From JAAUQA01 sp036351435 (GTDB taxonomy: Bacteria; Pseudomonadota; Gammaproteobacteria; Competibacterales; Competibacteraceae), in contig JAZBPA010000226.1 of assembly GCA_036351435.1 (NCBI GenBank), positions 1-7,356 of the forward strand: DNA of 7,356 nucleotides, in the 5' to 3' direction. The stretch's first letter is position 1; the number at the start of each line of letters is the position of its first letter. The notes under the pieces were generated by a model that was not told the origin of the DNA, did no database searches, and worked only from the letters and a program-made list of their open reading frames with translations. Positions 1-6,599 of this stretch are shown here, piece by piece. A program made the translations under genes and the position numbers.

Positions 1-877
1 CATGGATGTATTGGGCAGCACCGACAACGAAAATGTGCAGGGCGAAACGCAGAAAAAACTGGATGTGATTTCAAACGATCTATTCATTCGTCGCAACGAA
101 TGGTCCGGTTATGTTGGGGCCATGGCTTCGGAAGAGATGGATGGCATCTACAACCTGCCAAAAGACTACCCGCGGGGTAAATATCTACTGGTGTACGATC
201 CGTTAGACGGCTCCAGCAACACCGAGGTGAACGGTGTCATCGGCACGATATTCTCCATTTTGCGCCGCCCGGAAGGCATCCAAGGTGAACCGACCGAGGC
301 CGAATTTCTGCAACCCGGTACTCAACAGGTTTGTGCCGGATATGCGCTGTATGGTCCTTCCACCATGATGGTGCTGACCAGCGGTTTCGGCGTGAACGGG
401 TTCACCCTGGATCAGCGCATCGGCGAATTTATCCTTAGCCACCCCGACATGCGTATTCCCGAAGACACCAGCGAATTTGCCATCAACGCCGCCTATACTC
501 GCTTTTGGGAACCGCCCGTCAAACGCTATATCGACGAATGTTTGGCCGGCCAGGAGGGTCCCCGTGGTAAAGACTTCAACATGCGTTGGGCAGGCGCTAT
601 GATCGCCGATGTGCATCGGGTGTTGAGCCGCGGCGGCATTTTTCTTTACCCCAAGGACAAGAAAATGAAGGCCAAAGGCGCTGAGGGCAAACTACGCTTG
701 CTCTACGAAGCCAACCCTATGGGATTCATCGTCGAACAAGCGGGTGGCGGGGCTTCTACCGGTAACCAACGCATTTTGGAACTGCAACCCGAAAGCCTTC
801 ATCAGCGTTGCTCGGTGATTATGGGTTCCAAAAACGAGGTGGACCGAGTAGCAGCCTACTATAAAGAATATGAGTAA
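1..877 (+). CDS. fbp: Fructose-1,6-bisphosphatase class I, 5' end cut off by the window edge
   Basis: This enzyme hydrolyses fructose 1,6-bisphosphate to fructose 6-phosphate and phosphate in the cytoplasm, for gluconeogenesis or a Calvin-type cycle. The visible part has 291 residues (codons from base 2). By comparison with E. coli Fbp about 45 N-terminal residues are missing, so the ATG at base 2 is an internal codon and not the start. Seen motifs: NVQGE (11-15), the metal-binding acid pair in ASEEMD (E44, E45), the metal/phosphate motif DPLDGSSN (66-73), and the family signature around GKLRLLYEANPMG (229-241), whose E236 matches a known metal ligand. The C-terminal end, with an LHQR motif (266-269), is normal. 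One oddity is that the segment after DPLDGSSN reads TEVNGVIG, where the family usually has IDVNVSVG. The stop codon overlaps the ampD start (TAATG), suggesting one transcript. The family assignment is very secure. Confidence 0.96.
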   Translation, partial: MDVLGSTDNENVQGETQKKLDVISNDLFIRRNEWSGYVGAMASEEMDGIYNLPKDYPRGKYLLVYDPLDGSSNTEVNGVIGTIFSILRRPEGIQGEPTEAEFLQPGTQQVCAGYALYGPSTMMVLTSGFGVNGFTLDQRIGEFILSHPDMRIPEDTSEFAINAAYTRFWEPPVKRYIDECLAGQEGPRGKDFNMRWAGAMIADVHRVLSRGGIFLYPKDKKMKAKGAEGKLRLLYEANPMGFIVEQAGGGASTGNQRILELQPESLHQRCSVIMGSKNEVDRVAAYYKEYE

Positions 878-1428
878 TGCGCATTGATCAGTTGGCTGGT
901 CAGCTGACTGAAGCCCGCCAAGTTCCCTCTCCCAACTGTGACGACCGACCGCCAAACGTGGCGGTCGATTTGCTGGTGATACACGGTATTAGTTTGCCGC
1001 CAGGCGAGTTCGGCGGGCCTTGGATTGATGCTTTGTTTACTAATACCCTGGATGCGGCTGCTCATCCGTATTTTCAAACGATTAGCCCCTTGCGCGTTTC
1101 CACTCACCTGTTGATTCGCCGCGATGGCGAAATTGTCCAATACGTGCCTTTCCAGCGGCGAGCTTGGCATGCCGGACAGTCGGTATTCCAAGGGCGGGAG
1201 CGCTGCAATGATTTCAGTATCGGCATTGAACTGGAAGGAACCGATACAATGCCTTATACGGATCAACAATACCGGCAATTGGCTGCTGTGATTCAAGCCT
1301 TACAGGGAGTTTATCCCGCAATTATTCGCGAGCGTATTACCGGACATGCCGACATCGCGCCGAGGCGCAAGACCGACCCAGGACCGGCTTTTGAATGGCC
1401 GCGCCTGTGGGGATTGCTGAACGGATAG
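877..1428 (+). CDS. ampD: 1,6-anhydro-N-acetylmuramyl-L-alanine amidase AmpD
   Basis: AmpD is a cytoplasmic zinc amidase that cuts the stem peptide from 1,6-anhydro-N-acetylmuramic acid during peptidoglycan recycling. In enterobacteria its loss raises AmpR-dependent beta-lactamase expression. The 183-residue product matches the E. coli protein in length and is similar along its whole length. It contains ISLPPGEFGGPWIDALF (38-54), RRDGEIVQYVPF (81-92), RAWHAG (95-100) and RCNDFSIGIELEGTD (109-123). The zinc ligands expected from AmpD structures are present: H36, H157 (in GHADIAP) and D167 (in KTDPGP). E118 corresponds to the catalytic Glu116 of E. coli. The residue after the first zinc ligand is Gly, where E. 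coli has Asn. There is no signal peptide, as expected for AmpD rather than AmiD-type amidases. The ATG shares its A with the fbp stop codon and lacks a strong ribosome-binding site, so translation is probably coupled to fbp. No ampE follows. Confidence 0.96.
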   Translation: MRIDQLAGQLTEARQVPSPNCDDRPPNVAVDLLVIHGISLPPGEFGGPWIDALFTNTLDAAAHPYFQTISPLRVSTHLLIRRDGEIVQYVPFQRRAWHAGQSVFQGRERCNDFSIGIELEGTDTMPYTDQQYRQLAAVIQALQGVYPAIIRERITGHADIAPRRKTDPGPAFEWPRLWGLLNG

Positions 1429-1473
1429 CACAAAGGAACGGTGCCTGGATTTTCAATGTCCAATGCGACAATT

Positions 1474-1501
1474 TTGACATCCCGCCGAGGGCATCTACTT
1501 T
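1474..1501 (+). promoter_or_regulatory. Possible sigma70-type promoter before the receiver-flavoprotein gene
   Basis: A perfect TTGACA (1474-1479) is followed after 16 bases by TACTTT (1496-1501), which keeps only the first two bases and the last base of the TATAAT consensus. It sits in the only gap of the plus-strand cluster. If it is used, transcription would begin near 1507-1509, downstream of the ATG at 1503, and would require the ATG at 1518. It therefore conflicts with the ribosome-binding-site evidence for 1503. Weak call. Confidence 0.22.
1487..1491 (+). promoter_or_regulatory. Possible ribosome-binding site for the receiver-flavoprotein gene
   Basis: GAGGG lies 11 bases before the ATG at 1503 and 26 bases before the in-frame ATG at 1518. 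It therefore favours 1503 as the start. The spacing is longer than ideal, so support is moderate. Confidence 0.4.
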
Positions 1502-1502
1502 C

Positions 1503-3182
1503 ATGCAACACAGGCCTATGAGTGACACAGTCAAACCGATTATCCTGGCGGTCGATGACGAACCGGATGTGCTACGCGCGGTAGTTCGCGACCTGCGTTC
1601 CCAATACGGCAAAGACTATCGCATCGCCCGTGCCGAGTCCGGTCAAGAGGCGCTCGAGCTCTTGCAGGAATGTAAACGCAAGGGGACACCGGTCGCTCTG
1701 CTGGTGTCAGACCAACGCATGCCGGGGATGACCGGTACGGCGTTCATTGAACACGCTAAAACCTTGTTTCCCACAGCACGTCGCATATTATTAACTGCCT
1801 ATGCCGACACCGGCGTTGCCATTCAAGCCATCAACGAACTGGGCTTGGATTATTATCTGATGAAACCCTGGAATCCACCCCAGGATAAACTCTACCCGGT
1901 CATCGACGAGCAGCTCTACTCCTGGCGCAAAGATCACCAGTCCGAATTCGACGGAGTCAAAATCATTGATCACCGCTGGTCATTCGACGGCCATAGCGTG
2001 CGCGATTTTGTCGCCCGCAATCATATGCCTTACCGGTGGATTGATGTGGAAAGCAGCGCTGCGAAAGAACCGCTGCTGGCGGCCATTGATGTCACCCAAG
2101 GGTTGCCGATCGTGGTTATGCCTGACGGCACGGCGTTGTATAAGCCCTCATTGGGAGACGTGGCTGAACGGATCGGTTTAGCGACCCAGGCCACTGTGCC
2201 CTTTTACGATGTGATTGTGATCGGTGCCGGACCTGCCGGGTTGGCGGTAGCAGTAACGGCTTCCACCGAACGGATCAAAACAGCCGTCATCGAACGCTCT
2301 GCGCCCGGTGGACAGGCCGGCACCAGCTCGTTGATTGAGAATTATCTGGGTTTCCCGGCGGGTATCAGTGGCGCCGAGTTGTCACGGCGGGCGTTGGATC
2401 AAGCGCGACGTTTCGGCGCCGAATTCATTTCAGCCCGAGATGCGGTCTCGATGCGTGTAGAAGGACAATACCGCTTCGTGCGGCTAAGCAATGGCGATGA
2501 ACTTTCCTGTCATTGCCTGATCATCGCGAATGGGGTGACCTATAATCGGCTCACGATTCCCGGCTGTCGAGAACTTGAGGGGCTGGGGGTGTTTTACGGA
2601 GCCGCCACCACCGAAGCCCTGTCTTGTGAGAACAAAGCGGTGTTCATCATCGGTGCGGGTAATTCCGCCGGTCAAGCGGCTATGATGCTGTCCCAATATG
2701 CCCGCCAAGTGACCATCGTCTGCCGACGCGGCAGTATTCGGGAAACCATGTCCGAGTATTTGGCCGAGCGCATAGATGCGGCGGATAACATCACTGTACT
2801 CCACCGTACTCAGCCTGTCGGTGTCGTAGGTGCCGAACACTTGACGGCACTGACTGTGCGCAATCTGAATTCGAACGATGAAATCACCCATCCGGCCGAT
2901 GCCATGTTCGTGTTCATCGGCGCAACTCCGCACACCGAGTGGGTAAGTTCTGAAATCATCAGGGATGAACGTGGCTTCGTAGTCACCGGCACCGACCTCA
3001 AACGCCCCACATATCGACAGTCCTGGCTTCTGGCTCGGGATCCTTATCTGACCGAAACCAGCGTACCCGGCGTATTCGCTGTTGGCGATGTACGCCACGG
3101 TTCAACCAAACGGGTGGCGGCAGCCGTCGGCGAGGGTTCCATCACCCAGCGCTTTATCAGCGAGTACCTGAGCGGTTTATGA
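1503..3182 (+). CDS. Receiver domain fused to a degenerate glutaredoxin-like domain and a thioredoxin-reductase-like FAD/NADPH oxidoreductase
   Basis: This is a soluble protein of 559 residues from the ATG at 1503. The ATG at 1518 (MSDTVKPIIL, 554 residues) is an equally sensible start. Residues 13-140 form a CheY-like receiver with acidic pocket D18-D19, phospho-acceptor D70 (SDQRMPGMTG), switch T98 and K121 (MKPW). Residues 152-228 resemble a glutaredoxin/thioredoxin fold with a cis-Pro-like LPIVV (201-205), but the CPYC position reads SFDG (160-163). Residues 235-559 are a thioredoxin-reductase-like flavoprotein: FAD motif GAGPAG (241-246), PGGQAG (268-273), ENYLGFP (279-285), NADPH-site GAGNSAG (384-390), the RRxxxR pattern R408/R409/R413 known to contact the NADPH 2'-phosphate, and the FAD-binding VFAVGDVR (524-531). 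The catalytic CATC of thioredoxin reductase is replaced by AATT (367-370). There is no DNA-binding output domain. The gene overlaps the following kinase gene by 4 bases. I infer that phosphorylation of D70 by that kinase controls the enzyme; substrate and electron acceptor are unknown. Confidence 0.9.
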   Translation: MQHRPMSDTVKPIILAVDDEPDVLRAVVRDLRSQYGKDYRIARAESGQEALELLQECKRKGTPVALLVSDQRMPGMTGTAFIEHAKTLFPTARRILLTAYADTGVAIQAINELGLDYYLMKPWNPPQDKLYPVIDEQLYSWRKDHQSEFDGVKIIDHRWSFDGHSVRDFVARNHMPYRWIDVESSAAKEPLLAAIDVTQGLPIVVMPDGTALYKPSLGDVAERIGLATQATVPFYDVIVIGAGPAGLAVAVTASTERIKTAVIERSAPGGQAGTSSLIENYLGFPAGISGAELSRRALDQARRFGAEFISARDAVSMRVEGQYRFVRLSNGDELSCHCLIIANGVTYNRLTIPGCRELEGLGVFYGAATTEALSCENKAVFIIGAGNSAGQAAMMLSQYARQVTIVCRRGSIRETMSEYLAERIDAADNITVLHRTQPVGVVGAEHLTALTVRNLNSNDEITHPADAMFVFIGATPHTEWVSSEIIRDERGFVVTGTDLKRPTYRQSWLLARDPYLTETSVPGVFAVGDVRHGSTKRVAAAVGEGSITQRFISEYLSGL

Positions 3183-4573
3183 TTTGTGTCAATGATCTAA
3201 GACAGCTGGATTTATTTGCCACCGCCAGCGACGGAATTCTGCAATGGGTTTGCGATCATGCCGAGGAGTGTTCTTACGATGCCGGCGCGACCTTGGTCGA
3301 GGAAGGCGATCCACCCAAGGGTTTTTTCATCCACTTGGCGGGGGAAATTCAGATTTTACGTCGCTCAGATGGCCATGTGATGCCGATCGGCAAGCACAGC
3401 GCGCCGTCATTTTTCGGCGAGGTACAGATTTACACCGACGAATTGGTGCCTATCACCTTGAAAGCGCAGACTCCCTGCACCGTTTATGTCATGAATCGGG
3501 ACGACTTCCGGCAACTCATGCTGTCCAGCCGTGACATCGAAATTCGGATTTTCCGGACGATTCAGGACCGAGTGAGACGCCTGGAATCCTTTCTGCGCAA
3601 TCGGGAAAAAATGGCCGCGTTGGGAACCCTAGCAGCTGGGCTGGCACATGAGCTGAATAACCCGGCCGCGGCTTTGGCCCGCACTATGGATCATTTGCAC
3701 CCTAAGATTCTGCAGTTACAAGACATGAATTTATCCTATGGCAAACACAACGTGGACGAAGAGCATACCCGTCAGTGGCTCGCGCTGCGTGATAAGGGAT
3801 TTGCTCGCATCATGCGGAACGATTTAAGTAACAAGGAATTGGCAGCGCGTGAGGATGAGTTCCTGGATTGGCTGGAAAACTGCGAGGTTCCGGAAGCCTG
3901 GGAACACGCTGCCGCTTTGGCTGCTTCCGGCTTAACAATCGACGAAATCCAAGCAGTGACCGAATACTGGCGCGATGACCCCACACCCCTGCGCTACCAG
4001 GGCGTCCAATGGTTGGGGCTATCCTTCGAAGTGCTATCCATGATTGTGGATGGCCAACGAGCGTCTCAGCGTATTTTCGAACTCGTAGAAGCGGTGAAAT
4101 CCTATTCCTATATGGATCAGGATGTACAGCAAGAGGTCGATGTCCACCAAGGCATCGAAGATACCCTCAAGATTCTCCGCCATAAGCTGAAGTACGGCAT
4201 TACCGTGAGCACCCATTATGGTCAGGATTTACCTAGAATCCGTGCCTTCGGCAGCGAACTGAATCAGGTGTGGACGAATCTGCTGGATAACGCGATTGAT
4301 GCTATGGATGGTCAGGGTAACATTGATATTCGCACCCATCTTGAAGGCGAAGCCGTTTGTATCACCATTACCGATGACGGCCCCGGCATACCTCAAGATG
4401 TTCAGTCACGGATTTTCGAATCATTTTTTACCACCAAAGGGGTCGGCAAAGGTTCAGGATTGGGTTTGGATATTACCCGCCGCATCGTTGAAAACCGCCA
4501 TAAAGGATTCATCAGTTTCGAATCCATGCCGGGGCAAACGACGTTTACCGTACAACTGCCAATTACCGCTTAA
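3179..4573 (+). CDS. Soluble sensor histidine kinase with N-terminal cyclic-nucleotide-binding-like domain
   Basis: The 464-residue product has no membrane segment or signal peptide, so it should sense a cytoplasmic cue. Residues 8-125 form a CRP-like cNMP-binding fold (EEGDPPKGFFIHLAGEIQI at 41-59, FFGE at 78-81). After FFGE the Arg that normally binds the cyclic phosphate is missing: CRP's ERSA is matched by residues reading LVPI. Residues 126-145 look helical and lead into the H-box, with phospho-acceptor H157 in AHELNNP (156-162). About 115 residues then intervene before the probable second helix of the dimerisation hairpin (about 292-312). The ATP-binding domain is complete: N-box with N367 and N371 (LNQVWTNLLDNAIDAM), G1 DDGPGIP (399-405), F-box FESFFTTK (413-420) and G2 GKGSGLGL (423-430). 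The HELNNP box and G2 box resemble NtrB/ZraS-type kinases. The start ATG overlaps the stop codon of the receiver-flavoprotein gene (ATGA), which is its likely phosphotransfer partner. Family call is secure; signal is unknown. Confidence 0.94.
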   Translation: MICVNDLRQLDLFATASDGILQWVCDHAEECSYDAGATLVEEGDPPKGFFIHLAGEIQILRRSDGHVMPIGKHSAPSFFGEVQIYTDELVPITLKAQTPCTVYVMNRDDFRQLMLSSRDIEIRIFRTIQDRVRRLESFLRNREKMAALGTLAAGLAHELNNPAAALARTMDHLHPKILQLQDMNLSYGKHNVDEEHTRQWLALRDKGFARIMRNDLSNKELAAREDEFLDWLENCEVPEAWEHAAALAASGLTIDEIQAVTEYWRDDPTPLRYQGVQWLGLSFEVLSMIVDGQRASQRIFELVEAVKSYSYMDQDVQQEVDVHQGIEDTLKILRHKLKYGITVSTHYGQDLPRIRAFGSELNQVWTNLLDNAIDAMDGQGNIDIRTHLEGEAVCITITDDGPGIPQDVQSRIFESFFTTKGVGKGSGLGLDITRRIVENRHKGFISFESMPGQTTFTVQLPITA

Positions 4574-4613
4574 CCGGCGGCGGTTCAACTCATAGGCCGA
4601 GTCAATGTCGCAG
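4572..4613. other. Short convergent intergenic gap with only a weak hairpin
   Basis: The kinase gene and the minus-strand tgpA end 40 bases apart. A 5-base-pair inverted repeat, AACCG (4572-4576) and CGGTT (4581-4585) with a 4-base loop, begins in the kinase stop codon. It has no following T-run on either strand, so it is not a convincing intrinsic terminator. Nothing else is recognisable here. Confidence 0.3.
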
Positions 4614-6599
4614 TCAAACGCGAAGTTGCCGAATACCTCGGCGCAACGCCTCTATTGATTCCGCTGTGGGCAAGTTACGGCTGTAACGCAGTTTGGCGTA
4701 CAGATGACCGATACGCCTGACTTGGGGGGCTATGTCAGGGCGCTGTTGCGCGACTCGTTCGGTGAAATCCACAGGCCCTTCGTAGATTTCTCGCGTCAAT
4801 CCCCGTCGGGCGAGTTTGTTGCAAAACCGTTGATACCAATGAATCACCGGGTCGTGTGTGGTACGGCGACGTAGAATCTGCCAACCAACGGCCAGCAGGC
4901 TTAAAACCCCCAGCAACGCCACCATAGCGGTGGTCATCCCGCGCCAATCCACCGGACCGAAACCCAACCCGGAAAGAAACTCGCGTTGTCGCTCCGGTCC
5001 ATAAGACAACACCCACTCGTTCCAGAGATTGTTAAACGAATCCCAGCGCAGAGATAGATCCTGACGCCAGGAATTATCGCGCCGCGCCATGAACGGCAAA
5101 TCATTGAGATCGACAGCAGCTTGAATGCCCCGCTCAATCCGTGCCGGTGAAACCGCTGCAGTGGGGTCGACCCGGGTCCAACCGCGTCCTTGCAGCCACA
5201 CCTCGGCCCAAGCATGAGCATCGGATTGGCGCACGATGAAGTAGTCGCTTAGCGCGTTTGATTCTCCACCTTGATAACCGGTAACGACCCGGGCTGGAAC
5301 CCCGGCGGCACGCATCAGAAAGACAAAGCTGCCAGCGTAGTGCTCGCAAAATCCGCGCCGGGTTTCGAACAAGAATCTATCAATGTTATTGTCGACCAAA
5401 CCACCGGGCGGACTGAGCGTGTAATAAAAAGGCTCTTCGCGAAAGTATCTAAGGGCAGCTTGGACGATTTGCTCAGGTTTAGCATAGCGTGAGCGCCACT
5501 CCTGGGCTAAACGGCGCGTTTGCGGATCAGTGTCCTCGGGTAAGCGCAAAGAACGCCAACGCCACGTGGTTTCTAAGGGGCCAGTCTGATAGTTTGGATA
5601 AGAACTCATCTTATACCGTGTGAGTTCATTAACCGGGGTTTTACGCATTAACTCGAGGCCACGAGTAATGCCTGCTTCCGGCGGTAAACGGTAAGGTAAA
5701 TCCAGTGCGAACAACCAGCGCTTGCCGTACGGCTCGACAATAACCGAATAATCGATACTCTCGCCTTCGACCGTATAAGGAAACTCTTTACGCGGCAAAT
5801 CGGTGCTACGGGTCCAGGTTACGCCGTCATAGCGCCATAACACCGGTCCCCGCCAATAGCGTTGATTGGGTGGGGGAATAGGACTGCTAAAGCGTACCCG
5901 AAACGCCACTTCGTCGGACTTGATCAGTTGACTGATTGCACCCGGAGTCATTTTGTCGTCGAGCCCGGTCAGGCCGCTGTGCGCGTCTTTGGGCATTCCC
6001 CATAGGGGGCCGGGTATGCGGGGAAACAACACGAATAGAATCAGCATGACCGGCAAGCCTTGCAACACCGTGCGCAGGTTTAAGCGCAGCACGGCCTTGA
6101 TGGGAATAGCCGAATGTTGCCTTTGGGTCATGGTTTGCGCAGCCAACATGACGACTAGTATTGCCAATAAATACCCGGCCATCAGCAGGCTTTGGCTGTA
6201 CAGTAGATTGGCCATGACCAAAAAATAACCCAGCATCAACAGAATCAGGCCATCTCGCAGCGTGCGCGACTCCAGAAACTTCATGGCCGCCATTGCCGCT
6301 AATAGCGCTACCCCGGCCTCGCGGCCGAACAGGGTTTTAAAGCTGTAGAACACCAACACGACGATCAATAGCGTCAGAGAAGCGCGCAACCAGGGCTTCG
6401 GCAGTTGCCGGGATGGGTTTTGCGCCACCCACCAACGCCAACCGACCGTACCCGCAAACAGTACGCCGGACCAAATCGGTAAATGAGTAAGGTGAGGTAG
6501 TAACGCAAGACCCAGAGCCACCGTCAACCAGCTAATGGCAATTGCGTCTAACTCAATGGGCTTGACCGTGGAGTTACGCATTTTTTTACGCTTGAACAA
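4614..6599 (-). CDS. tgpA: TgpA-type transglutaminase-like membrane protein (DUF3488, transglutaminase core, DUF4129)
   Basis: The protein has 661 residues from the TTG at 6599, close to P. aeruginosa TgpA (about 668). Seven hydrophobic segments (roughly 18-36, 42-58, 70-87, 96-110, 114-133, 137-156, 179-196) form the DUF3488 part. A large periplasmic region then carries the transglutaminase core with a complete Cys-His-Asp triad: C418 in RRGFCEHYAG, H462 in SDAHAWAEVW and D478 in VDPTAAVSP. A last membrane helix (about 556-576) precedes a cytoplasmic tail resembling DUF4129, with FTERVAQQRPD at 612-622. P. aeruginosa TgpA is reported essential and periplasm-facing, but its substrate is not settled. 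The start was chosen because GGAGG lies 6 bases before the TTG. The alternative ATG at 6581 (655 residues) has no ribosome-binding site at a usual distance. The TTG start overlaps the DUF58 gene by 14 bases. Upstream in-frame codons back to 6707 lie inside the DUF58 gene and are unlikely to be used. Function call secure, exact start less so. Confidence 0.92.
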   Translation of the reverse strand: MFKRKKMRNSTVKPIELDAIAISWLTVALGLALLPHLTHLPIWSGVLFAGTVGWRWWVAQNPSRQLPKPWLRASLTLLIVVLVFYSFKTLFGREAGVALLAAMAAMKFLESRTLRDGLILLMLGYFLVMANLLYSQSLLMAGYLLAILVVMLAAQTMTQRQHSAIPIKAVLRLNLRTVLQGLPVMLILFVLFPRIPGPLWGMPKDAHSGLTGLDDKMTPGAISQLIKSDEVAFRVRFSSPIPPPNQRYWRGPVLWRYDGVTWTRSTDLPRKEFPYTVEGESIDYSVIVEPYGKRWLFALDLPYRLPPEAGITRGLELMRKTPVNELTRYKMSSYPNYQTGPLETTWRWRSLRLPEDTDPQTRRLAQEWRSRYAKPEQIVQAALRYFREEPFYYTLSPPGGLVDNNIDRFLFETRRGFCEHYAGSFVFLMRAAGVPARVVTGYQGGESNALSDYFIVRQSDAHAWAEVWLQGRGWTRVDPTAAVSPARIERGIQAAVDLNDLPFMARRDNSWRQDLSLRWDSFNNLWNEWVLSYGPERQREFLSGLGFGPVDWRGMTTAMVALLGVLSLLAVGWQILRRRTTHDPVIHWYQRFCNKLARRGLTREIYEGPVDFTERVAQQRPDIAPQVRRIGHLYAKLRYSRNLPTAESIEALRRGIRQLRV

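Noticed and set aside
203..616. A 137-residue open frame antisense to fbp
   Set aside because: It overlaps conserved fructose bisphosphatase coding sequence and has no recognisable domain.
859..1296. A 145-residue open frame antisense to ampD
   Set aside because: It mirrors the AmpD coding sequence, which has full-length family similarity; no ribosome-binding site or motif supports it.
1395..1502. Upstream ATG at 1395 extending the receiver-flavoprotein by 36 residues into ampD
   Set aside because: The extra residues do not resemble a receiver N-terminus, the region is the AmpD C-terminus in another frame, and receiver domains usually begin a few residues before the PIILAVDDE strand.
2484..3098. 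A 204-residue open frame antisense to the flavoprotein domain
   Set aside because: It lies wholly inside a well-supported gene on the other strand, shows no recognisable motif, and is explained by codon bias of the real frame.
4626..4646. Inverted repeat GCCGA / TCGGC near the 3' end of tgpA as a possible terminator
   Set aside because: The stem is only 5 base pairs, lies inside tgpA codons and has no T-run.
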